Source: Clostridia bacterium (GTDB taxonomy: Bacteria > Bacillota_A > Clostridia > Christensenellales > Aristaeellaceae). From it: a stretch of 38,266 nt of DNA. The stretch is from NCBI GenBank assembly GCA_017432405.1, contig JAFRJF010000084.1, positions 1-38,266 on the forward strand, written 5' to 3'. Shown piece by piece: positions 6,430 to 16,800 of this stretch (its first letter is position 1; the number at the start of each line of letters is the position of its first letter). Made by a program: the position numbers and the translations under genes. Under the pieces are notes generated by a model, which was given only the letters and a program-made list of their open reading frames with translations, did not search any database and had not been told where the DNA came from.

Positions 6430-6575
6430 ACTTCATCGTTGATTATGCGAGGGCTAAGGAGTGCAGCAACCCCGATGCGTGGTATATGTGCCACAAGTGC
6501 GGTGGGTGTGGAAGGAAGTTCGAGGATGGCTTCATGGTAGACGATGGGGGAACGCATGAGGAGGACGAGGAGTGA
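6426..6575 (+). CDS. hypothetical mini zinc-finger protein, 49 aa
   Basis: The ATG at 6426 overlaps the previous stop. The short product holds CHKCGGCGRKF, a compact Cys cluster typical of a zinc knuckle, and a very acidic tail (EEDEE). It overlaps the next gene's GTG start. The acidic tail could help recruitment to basic partners; function is unknown. Confidence 0.5.
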   Translation: MNFIVDYARAKECSNPDAWYMCHKCGGCGRKFEDGFMVDDGGTHEEDEE

Positions 6576-6889
6576 GCGATCTAATTGACCGGCAGGCGTT
6601 GGTTGACCATTTCACAAATACATGGTGCAAGGATTGTGATGACTATGGCGGGATTAGGTGCCGAGCCTGCGCGACGGATGACGCCATTTTTGAAATAGAG
6701 GACGCTCCTGCCATAGATGCTGTACCGGTAGTAAGATGCGGAGATTGTCGCCATTATCTGTTTACGGGCTATGGCAAAAACAAGAAATGCTACCGTCCCA
6801 TGCGTGGAGGAAACGGCGGGCATCGCATGAAAGCGGATGATTTTTGCAGCTATGGAGAAAGGCGGGAAGAATCGGATGGCAACCCGTAA
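6572..6889 (+). CDS. conserved phage protein with Cys clusters, GTG start
   Basis: This encodes 105 residues. GTG at 6572 overlaps the preceding TGA and gives the N-terminus MSDLIDRQALVDHF, a start typical of this family in Clostridia phages. Cys-rich motifs (CKDCDDYGGIRCRAC; VVRCGDCRHY; CYRP; FCSYGERRE) suggest two zinc-binding modules. Proteins of this pattern, ending with a disordered C-terminal stretch, are abundant in Firmicutes phages and mobile elements, but no biochemical function is established that I know of. Confidence 0.6.
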   Translation: MSDLIDRQALVDHFTNTWCKDCDDYGGIRCRACATDDAIFEIEDAPAIDAVPVVRCGDCRHYLFTGYGKNKKCYRPMRGGNGGHRMKADDFCSYGERREESDGNP

Positions 6890-7064
6890 GAATCTGGTGG
6901 AGGCATGGCAGGGTATAGACACCCTGCTGTGCGCTCTCGATGGGAAGGGCCCGGAGATGACAGACAAAGAGGCGATCCGCGCCATCGCCCGTGCGCTGTG
7001 GGTGATCCTGGATTGGATCGTGAGAAGGATCGACAGAGAAAGGATGGAAAGACAGGATGTTTGA
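6876..7064 (+). CDS. hypothetical helical protein, 62 aa
   Basis: Start ATG 6876 lies inside the 3' end of the preceding gene, with a purine-rich ribosome site (GGGAAG). A frame extension to 6837 lacks support. The product is helical, with a hydrophobic segment (AIRAIARALWVILDWIVRRI) flanked by arginines, which could be amphipathic or membrane-associated. No family is recognised. Confidence 0.45.
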   Translation: MATRKNLVEAWQGIDTLLCALDGKGPEMTDKEAIRAIARALWVILDWIVRRIDRERMERQDV

Positions 7065-7305
7065 TTTGATCGTTGGACTGCTTGCCACCGCTGGAGAGGC
7101 TACACTCCTCACGGCCATGATGCGCGTAGGACTGCTGGAGAAGCTGGGGACGCCGCCGGATATCCCGGTGCCGTCCATCCGCAGCGACCCTAACCACGTG
7201 GCCGTTGTCGAGCTGGGGGATATGCCGGAGCATCTGGTCTTCGATGAGGACTTTGGCTGGCTCTGGTATAACGCCGTCGATGGTCCGGCGGACGAACAGG
7301 AATGA
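7057..7305 (+). CDS. hypothetical protein, 82 aa
   Basis: It overlaps the previous gene by 8 nt and the next by 4 nt. The N-terminal ~25 residues are hydrophobic (LIVGLLATAGEATLLTAMMRVGLLEKLG) and could form one membrane-associated helix. The rest is acidic and aromatic (FDEDFGWLWYNAVDG). It is not recognised. Operon position suggests early expression. Confidence 0.45.
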   Translation: MFDLIVGLLATAGEATLLTAMMRVGLLEKLGTPPDIPVPSIRSDPNHVAVVELGDMPEHLVFDEDFGWLWYNAVDGPADEQE

Positions 7306-7772
7306 CGCCACGGGAGCGCAGACAAATAGCCATGCGCCATGCCTTCCGATACCAGGCGTACAAGCGCGAGGTGCAGGAGTATAGAGAGCAGGCATTGGCC
7401 ATACGGGGGCAGCGGATCGACGCTGTCCCTGGCTCCACCTCTGCCGGTTCGCACACGGACCCGACACAGCAGGCGGCGATCCGGCTGGCCGATATGCCGG
7501 AGAGCCTGAAAGCCAAGGCCAAGTGGGTGAAGGCCGTGAACGACGCATGGGCGGATTGCCTGGCCGAGGACGCGGGCGAACCTCACGGTATGGCATTTCT
7601 GCTGGAGCGGAACTTCCGGCTGACCGGCGAGGAGACCGGCAAGGAGCAGAACGCGGCGGTGCGGGAGGAAATCATGCGGGAGGCGCATATCTCGATGAGC
7701 ACCTTCTACAATCGCCTGGAGACGGTGGCCGACATCCTGGTATACCACGCAGCGAAGCGCGGGCTACTGTAG
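7302..7772 (+). CDS. late-gene transcription activator (ArpU/RinA-like)
   Basis: This encodes 156 residues and is the last gene before the terminator that separates early from late transcripts. The N-terminal half is a basic, helical region with an alternate-polarity stretch (REVQEYREQALAIRGQRID). The C-terminal ~60 residues form a sigma-like helix-turn-helix (AAVREEIMREAHISMSTFYNRLETVADILVYHAAKRGLL). Both sequence pattern and position match ArpU/RinA regulators of Firmicutes phages, which switch on packaging and structural genes. The likely target is the late promoter or leader near 36164-36277. Confidence 0.65.
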   Translation: MTPRERRQIAMRHAFRYQAYKREVQEYREQALAIRGQRIDAVPGSTSAGSHTDPTQQAAIRLADMPESLKAKAKWVKAVNDAWADCLAEDAGEPHGMAFLLERNFRLTGEETGKEQNAAVREEIMREAHISMSTFYNRLETVADILVYHAAKRGLL

Positions 7773-7785
7773 GGCAAAAGAAATA

Positions 7786-7817
7786 GGCGGGGGATTCAGC
7801 GTCCCCCGCCCTCTTTT
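7786..7817. terminator. bidirectional intrinsic terminator between early and late operons
   Basis: GGCGGGGGA (7786-7794) and TCCCCCGCC (7802-7810) form a perfect 9-bp GC-rich stem with a 7-nt loop. On the plus strand CTCTTTTTCG follows, and on the minus strand TATTTCTTTTG, so it can stop both the early plus transcript and the late minus transcript that converge here. Confidence 0.9.
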
Positions 7818-7832
7818 TCGTTTTGGCAGCGA

Positions 7833-10800
7833 TCAGTCGAGCGCCCCGAGAATTTCCTTCCATCGGGTATTGACCGACTTCTGTGCCGCCTTCAACGCCT
7901 TCTCCAGCATGGCCGCCTTCTCCTCATCGGTGGCCCGCTGGTAGGCCGCGCTGCGCATGGTCTCCTTCAGGGCCGCATACGACGCTTGGCCGCGCTCCTG
8001 GGAGAACTCCGTGTACTGCCGGGCGTTCATGGTGAACTTCTGGCCGCCGACGGTGAAGTACTTGTTGCCATCGCTGGGCAGGAAGTCCACGCCGCCGGTG
8101 CTTTCTACCAACCGGATAAGCTCATCGTCCACCACATCCCGATTGGTGATCTTGATATTGGTGGGCAGGATGAGCTTGTTGAACACATCCAGGAGATACT
8201 CGCCAAATGTGTCTTTCACATCCGTGCGGCCCCACACATCCACATCCGGCTGGAGGACCGTCCCGAGACCGGGCACCTTCTTCGCAAGGCTTCGGGCATA
8301 GTAGTCCAGGTTGCTCCCCAGCGGAGAGGTGGCGTCGCTCTTGGTCGTCCGGCGTACCGGGTCGGCAAGCTGGCCCAGCTTGCTGGTGACGGTCGGGAGA
8401 TACTGGCTCCCGTAGTTCTCCGCAGCCGTGAGGATCGTGTTCCCCAGCGCCCCGCCGATGCCGTTGTTGTTGTAGTTCTGGAGGGCGCTGTTCAGGCTGG
8501 ACATGAAGCTCATCTCCATGAACGGGTTGAGCGTTCCGGCCATCGTGTCCGTGAAGGTGGACAGGTCGAAGGAGCTGCCGTCGTTCCGATCCAGCGCCTC
8601 CATGAGCGCGACGCCCATGAACAGGGGGATGGTGGCCGGGGCAATGGCGCTCATGTTGATAGATACATCGCCGAATTTCAGGCTGTAGGTCTGGTCGCCA
8701 GTGTCCTCCAGATAGGTCTCGTACTTCTTCTTATCCTCGCCGCCAGCGCGGATCACGCCAGCCTTTGCCAGGAACATACCGAGGGCCATGAGTGCCGTGC
8801 CGGTGATGCCGGAGGACAGGTTGTCAATGGCCTGCGCCGTCGTGACCTTCCCCTTCTTCACGCCGTTCGTGAGCTGGGCGATGCCCATGATGATCCCGGC
8901 GGGGCTGTACTCGATGCCCCGCTTGGCGATGTTGATGGGCGTTTTCTTGAAGGGCATTACGCCCTCTACCAGCAGGCGGCCGAAGGTGCCGGAATTGCTG
9001 ATCCTGTTCAGCATGGTCGCCAGGCTGGAGGCATCCCGGAACGTAGCCTTCCACGCCTGGTTGCTGGCCCACTCCACGGCTGCGTTCATCTGCGCCTGCG
9101 TGATGGCCGTGAACTCGCCCTTGGCATTGACCTTCCCGGCCTCACCCTTCTCGTTCAGGGTGTACCCCTGGGCCTTCATGTACTGCATGAGGGCGTTCTT
9201 GTAGGCGGGGCGGATGAAGGCAAGGTCCTCGCCCTCCAGGGCGTTAAAGTTGAACTTTGCCAGGGCATTGAGCCATTTAGTGTCGAAGCTCCTCATGTTC
9301 TGCTTCACAAAGGTCTCAAACCCCAGCTTGCCGCCACCCTGGAGGTTCCGCTGCTGATCCTCAAAGGAGGCCTGGGCGAAGCCACTCCAGGTGCTGCGAT
9401 CCTTCGCAGTCAGGATGGCATGGGAGCGATCCTCCTGCTTCACGCCGAGCGCCTTTTCAACGCCGGTAGCCACCGCGTCCTTGGCCGTGTTCAATCCGGC
9501 CATGAGCACGTTGCCCGTGATGTTGCGGAAGTGCGTGGTCGGGTTCGCCAGCATGGAGAAGTAGCGCCAGTTGGAGGCCCGGTCCGTGAAGGTCAGGGGA
9601 ATCTGCTCACCGATGTACTTGGCGACGGCTTCCTCGGCCTTCGTGATCTCCGCCGTAGTCTGTGCCTCGGCGAGCTGCTGCATGAGCGCCGGGTCAACGG
9701 TGATCTTCAGCATCTTGCCATCGGCGATCTGGTCCGAGTACTTGGCGTTCAGCCGGTCCACCACCTTCTGCATATACCAGGCGGATCCTACGCCGCCCAG
9801 CTCTTTCAATGCGGAGAATATCTGCACGGACTGTCCGGCTTCGGTTGCCAGGAGCTGGAGGTCGGTGGCGATATCCAGCACCGCCGCCTTGTCGCCGCGG
9901 TTCGCGGCTTCGGCCAGAAGCTGGAGGCCTATGGCGTTCGTCTTGGCCCCGAACTTGCCCTCCTTTACCATGTCGTGGAACTCGGCTTGGGCCTGTGTGA
10001 TCTGCCGCTGCGCGATGTAGCTGCGGGCACGGTCCATAGCCTCCTGGTTGGAGAGCTGCGTGTAGCTCATCCAGTCGCCGTCGGCGATCCGCTGCTGCAA
10101 GTCGGCCACCATGTCGTCCGCCGCCTTGTTGGATTCCAGGAAGCTCCGGGCAAAGTCGCTCACCCGCTTATCCTCGCTGACCCGTTCCGGCACCTGGATA
10201 TCGCGGGCGCGGGGGTTCATGCCCTGCGGCTTCGCCCCGTACTGCTGCACCAGGTCGTTATAGGAATTGCCGGTCGCATATCGAAGCTCGTTCCTGGCGG
10301 TGTTCCCGCGTTGGCTCAACGGGATGATGTTGCCATTGTTGTCGTAGGTAATGGCGTCGGCGGACTTGATATAGTTTGGGTTGAACGAGACCGTATCCGT
10401 TGCATTCCTCGGCCCACCGTCGCGCACATTGCGGACAATGGTGCCATCGTAACCGGCTTCCCTGTCACGAGCAGCCAGCGCGTCCGTGCTGGTAGTCTCC
10501 GCCTCCGGGAACAGCTCGGGGGAAACATACCGCCCGTTCTTGTCCCTGACACCAACCTTATCCAGCACCGCGCCGCCTTCGCCGTCCCACTCTGCGTAAT
10601 CCATGAAGAACTCGGCCACATCAGACTTCGGCCCAAACAATTCCGTAAAAGCGTTTTCCAGCTTCCAGGAATAGTCGAAGTCGTCCTCGGATGTGAATGT
10701 GACAGTCTTAGTGTTGCGCTCGGCTGCGGACGAGCTCTCCGCGTCCACAGATTCGTCAATGGGGTACGCAGACAGTGTGAACGATCCGCTCTCCCCGGCA

Positions 10801-13800
10801 TCAGGGGTAACCTCGATCCGGTACAGGGTGACACCCTTGGGGCCGTTCAAGTGAATTTTGTCCCACTCGTCGCCCCTGGCGTTGTACTCATTCGCATTGT
10901 CGAAGCGGACGAACAGGTCCAGGATTCTCCCGGCAAACGGGTCGTTGATGCTGTTGTAGATGTTCTGCGGATTTCCGCCGATCATCCGGGCAGCCTTCCT
11001 CTTGGCTGCGTCTGCCAGTGTAGTAAGCTCTGTGCTGTCCGCAAAAATATCGCCCGTGTTGACATCTCGCAACGCCCAGTGATGCTCCCGGCCTTTGCCG
11101 GGTTCCGTGAAGGTGTTGCCTTCATCGTCCATGTAGTACGATTCGGCCATAAGGTTCAAGCCTCGGCCAATGCGCTGGGCCACTCCGTCCGCAAACTCTT
11201 GGAGCACGGGCATCTCGTCGCCATACGAGAGGGGCTTGGTTTTCAGATCCTCCCTCGCGTAGCTGTGCGTGTACTCGGACGCCTGTGCGGTGGAGATGTC
11301 CGGACTGGCGAACATTCCGCTGGCCTTGAACTTGTCCATGTTTACTTCGGTCCAGGAGCCGGTGGCCTCCGGTTCACCACGATACACGTGCATCCAGCCG
11401 TTGCGCTCGTACATCTCGCGCACCATACGCCCGGCTGTCTCCCTGTCCCCGGACATGGCTGCCCGCATATAGGCCTCGTCCTGCTCGGCGGTCACGCCGG
11501 TGTTCGGGTTTGCCTGGCCTACATAATTCCCGCCCTGGCCGAATCGCTCAACGTACTCGTCGTAAGTGAGACCGGTAGCATAACGCCGATTTTCGGGGTT
11601 GACAGGGTTCCCGTCAGATGGTAGAGTACCAGTAGAAGCAGTCTCCAGACTATTGGCGCCAGCGTTCGCGTTGCCCAGTAAGGGAGACTGCTTCGTTTCC
11701 TTTTCCGCGAAGCTTGTAGGCTCAACCTTTACAACATCATAAAACAGGGCTTCGCCATTTCTGAGGTTTGCAATCACGACCTCTGCCGTATAGTCATTAC
11801 TTCCAATGCGAAGGAGAACGTTTCCGCGGGCAAAGCCGGTGATGTCGTCCTTGCGTTCGTGATCCGGCGCTTCATTTACATAGTCAGTCGATGCCTGCGT
11901 TATTTCGTCAATATTGGTAGAAGCACGTAGCTTGTCCGCGTACACATCGGGGGAGACACGATTGAGCCTATCTGTATCGTTGCCCCTCGTGTATTCGTTT
12001 GCGCTTTTCCCGGTCACATCTATATGCTGGCCGTTTACATCAAACCCGCCCTTGAAGCGTTTTTTGATTTCTGCCGCAACGGTTTTCTGCCACTGGTCCT
12101 GCGGAACACCGTCCAAAATGTCCTCGTCAATCTGGACGAATGGGGCGTTGTCCGTCGTTTTCCTGATCGAATAACTGATGTCACCGTCTCGCGCAATGCT
12201 GGCCGGGTTCATGTTGGCCGCACGGAACGCCTTGGCATACATACGCTCGGCGTTCAGGATCGCCAATGCTTCCGCGCTGCCCTTCTGCCTGCGGAGCTTT
12301 CCACGGTCAATGACATAGCGTAGCCAGTTATACAGCCGTGCCGCTGCGCCGCCCTGCTCCCGGACAAAGGAATCAATAGCCGTCTGCGAGGTGAACAGCT
12401 TATCCTCCGCGAACTTCGCGGCAAGCTCCATCTTCGCGTTCTGGTATCGCTCCTCGGCGGTGTTGCCAAGGCTGATGCCCTTTGCGGCCCGCTCCTGGAT
12501 GATGTGCTGGATGGCGTTGTTGTAGCCATTGGTTCCCATGTCGTTCATCTGGATGCGGGTCACGGCGTTCAAGTACTCGCTGTAGAACTTGCTGCCCTCG
12601 ATGTAGTGGGACCACTCGTGACGCAAGAGCCAAAAGCCCGGATTGCTGGCAAGGTCAGCTGCCTCCGCGCCGGTGATGTTGGCGCGGTTAATAGTGATCC
12701 TGCCGGTACTCTTGTCGAACCATGCGTCGCCTACGTTGTCGGGATCGTCAATGAAGTCGATGCCATACCGGAAACCGACCCGCTTGGCAATCCTCTGAAC
12801 ATCAGCCACTTCCGCATCCGTGAGTGCGCGGGTGTCGGGTACGTGCTCTCGCTGCTGATCCGGCGCTTGGGCGATCTGTCCCTCCACCGTTGCGGTGATT
12901 GGCCGCTCGATCGGGGCGGTCGCTTCGATCTCCGCATTGGCCGCCGCTTCCGCCGTCAGGTCCACGGTGTCGCCGTTCTGCCGGGCGCGGGCGTGGTTGG
13001 CGTTGAGGGTGTCGTAGTCGCGGGCATTGGCTGCGCTCTCGTTGCGGAGGTACACAGCCGCGTAATGCTCGGCCAAGGCCGCCTGGATATCGCCCCGCTG
13101 GGCCTGGGCGTTCAGTATGCGCTGCACACCTTCGGCTGTCGCCTTGGCGATGGCAGCGTCCCGTTCGGCCTTGGTGTTCTCCAGCGTGGTCTCCGCCGCC
13201 GAAAGCTGGTTGGTGAGGTTGGCGATCTTCGCCGCGTCGTTGCTGTTGTTCGCGTCCAGGGCGGCCAGCTTCCCGCGCAGGCCATCGGCCACCTTTTGGG
13301 CGTTGTCCACCTTGCCGTCCCACTTGGCCTGTAGCTTCTGCAAGTCCTGATTCACGGCGGAGACAACCTTGCCTTCGTCCACGATATCAAGCTGCATCAT
13401 CAGGTTGGCGAACTCAGACAGGGACTTGGCCTTGATGGACCCGTTGCGCCATTTCTCCTGATCCGCTTCCGAGGCGTTGTCCCACCAGGACTTCGCCACG
13501 GCATAGTCCAGGATGCTCCCCTTGATCTTGCCGTTGCTCTCGTAGTAGTCCTGGAGGATGGACCCCTCGTTGATGCTCCCGGCACTGATCCCAGCACCCA
13601 GGAAACCGGTCAAGAAGCCCATGCCTGCCTGCTCCGCCCATTCCTCGGCGCTCCATTCCGTGTCCTTGCCCCAGTCGCTATGAATCTTCCAGAAGGTCTC
13701 CGCCAGGTAGCTGGCCGTTTCCTCTGTCGCCTCACCGAGACCGGCGACGAGCATATTGATGACGCGGGCCTTGGCGACCACTCCGGCGTTCCTCCAGATG

Positions 13801-16800
13801 TTCGCGCCGTCCCACAGCATCTTGCCGAAGGCTTCCTGTCCCAGCACGTTCCCCCACAGCTTGTCGAAGTTGAGACCCTCCAACACGCCCTCCAGGGTGC
13901 CGGTCACGAGCGCGTAGGCTGTGGCCTCACCGTTGCCCGCGCCCATCATCTTGGCCTCCTCGAAGCCGTTGCCGATGGCGCTGACGACGAAGGGAGAAGC
14001 CTTGATGAAGTCCAGGGCGAAGCCTGCGATCTTCTGCACGGCTGCGCTGCCTGCGCTCCCCGCGGCGACGGAGGAAAGTCCCGTGACGCCGCCGACACCC
14101 TCACCGATGGCTCCGCCGATGCTGCCCAGGGCGTACATCTTCACCATCTCGGAGGTGGCGTCGCTGGCGATCCTGGCGATGGCAGACCCGTTGATGTTGT
14201 CGGTCACGTTGCCGAACCGGGCCACCTCGTCGTTGGCCTCCACGACCCGCTGCGTCACATCCCACAGCTCGTCCTTGCCGGTCACCCAGGTGCCGATCAT
14301 GTCCGCCGTGCCGATGGCACCGGAGGCAATGCTCGTGGCGACGGTGGGGAGTACCGCGAGGAACTGCTGGCCCCAGGTCTGCCCGGCGGTCCGGTATACA
14401 CCGGGGTCCAGCTTCCAGTTGTAGTCCTTGAATACCTCCGCCTGGCCTTCTGTGCCAAGGTCGTCCCACATTTCGCTGGCAATCGCGGCCTTCTCCTCGT
14501 CCGAGGCCTCATCCCAAAAGGCGCGTTGTTCGCCCTTTTCGGCCTCGAAGTACTGGGGCACATACCGCTCCTTGTAGATGGCTGCATGGAAGGCCTCGCT
14601 GTCGTATGCCTCAATCTCGTCCTGATACCCGAGAGCACACGCCGCATTGAAGGCCTCCAGCTCGGTCATCTCCCCGCTTGCCACCTGCTCCTGCATCCAC
14701 TCGCGGACGATCTCATACTCCCCTACATCCAAGGGCACACCGTCGCCTTTGGTGAAGGTGTCAATGAGCAGGTCCTCTGCTTTGCTTAGGGCTTCACCTG
14801 TGGAATATATACCGTTCTTTTTCTTCCCAAGATTGGCTGCCAGCGCCGTAATAGCCGCGCCGGGATTCACCAGCCCCATAATCAGATCGGCCAACACATC
14901 CTTGCGAGAGACTTTAACGGGCTTATACTCCACATCGCCGATCTCGTGGGTGTCGCCGAAAGAACGGCCCGCCCCGCCGCCGCTGAAGGTGGGAGCTTCC
15001 GACGGCGTGTTGGCGGACCGCTGGGACTGGCCGTACCCGGACCAGTTATACCCAGCGTTCCCGGAGACGGTGACGGGCTTGTCGTTGCTGTCCTCTACAT
15101 CGTCCAGGGTGTGCATCTCATTCCGCAATCGGTTGAGGAACGTGGTCTTTTGGGTGTCGGTCCAGCCTTCCGTCCACATGGCCGCGCTGCCGGTGAAATC
15201 GCCGTCCATAGAGAAGCCCAGGTCCACGAGCGCACGGCGGGCCGTGCCCGCGCCAGCCCAGCCCTGATTTGCCACGCCCTTTGCGATGCCGAACAGGACA
15301 TCCGGGGAAACGCTGCTGCCAACGCCGTCAATGGAATCCGTGATGATCGTCATGGCCTGGTTGACGGTATCGGTGTCGGCGGTCTCCTCCTTGCGGGCCT
15401 TTATGAAGGCGGCCAAGCTTGCAGCGTGATCCTTCCCCTTTTCGGCGGAGGTGCTGCTGTTGTTCTTGACGGTGTACCCGCCAACCGCTGCCGAGATTTC
15501 AGGGAATTCGGGCATATTCCCGTCCATTGCCTGGACGGAATACCCGGCGATCAGCTCCTTCTTGGCTCGTTCAAGGGTGCTCCGGGGGACGCCGAGGTCG
15601 TCATAGTACGCAAGCGCAGCCTTCACGTTGTCGGCGGTGATGCCGCCATGCTCGGTCATGTATCGCTCGACGCCGGAGATGACCTCGAAGGAGGAAAGCT
15701 CTGTCGTGTGCGTCTGCTCCCGGCGGGTCTGCTCGGTGGCCTGGTTCGCGGTCCTGGCCTCGTAGTACGCCGTACCGATGGCCCGCGCCTCTTTGCCGGA
15801 CTTCCCGGCCTTCAGCTGCCGCATTGCCTCTTTGACAAACTTATCGGCGATACCGTGGGCAAACATATCCGCGAACATCTGGCCGTGGGTCGCCGTCGGG
15901 TACATATCCTGATACCGCTTCACGAAGTCATCAACGCCGGACTGGTCCTCAATGCTGTCGCTGTGCTTGCTGGTGACGGTATAAAACGCCTTCTCACGCC
16001 GCTCGTCCTCCCGCATGGCAATCTCGTCCAGGGCCTTCGCTACAGTGTAGCCGTCGCCCAGGTCAGCCCCGGCGTAGTACTGTTGGTAGTAGCTGTCGTA
16101 TTTGGAGGCAAAGTCGTCATAGGAGAAGGCGTCGTACCGAGCGTAATCCTCGGCGGTGCTGTCCGTCTTCATACCGGCGGCGAAGGCCTTGCCGCGCTCG
16201 GCCACATAGTCCTTTTTCGGGTCGATCTCGGCGGTGGCGGTCCTGGGCTTGAACAGCCCACGGATGCCGTCATAGACAAATTTGCCGTCGTCGTCCTTGC
16301 GGTCAAGCTCCCCGAAGAAGGCGTCGGCGTACCACTTGGAGCCGGTCTGTGTGATTCCCGTCTCCTCGTCCGTGTACTCCTCGTCGTCGTTCTTGAAGCC
16401 GCGCAGCCGAAGGTTGGTCCACTCCCCGGCCACGTTTCGGTAGAAGCCGTCGATCCCCAGGTAGTTGTTGTACCGCCCAGCGTACTTCGCCATCTCAGCG
16501 GCGGAGGGCAGGCCCCGGGCCTGGAGATCATCGTCCAGCTCGGTGTCCGTGTACTTGGCCGCCAGCGCCGTGGGCATGAGGCCCCGGGCCTTGCGCCGCT
16601 GGTCCTCGGCGGTGTCCGTGTAGGTCCAGTCCTGCTTGTACAGGTCCTTGATCTTCGTCCAGGCCCCGGCAGAAACGGTGTTCCCGTACACTTCGGAGAT
16701 GCCGCCGGTGTGCCACTGGTTGTAGCTCTCCAGGTACTTCTCCAGATTCTTCTCGGACGGGAGCCCGAGCTCGGCGAGCTGCCGGTCCACGTTGCTGTTC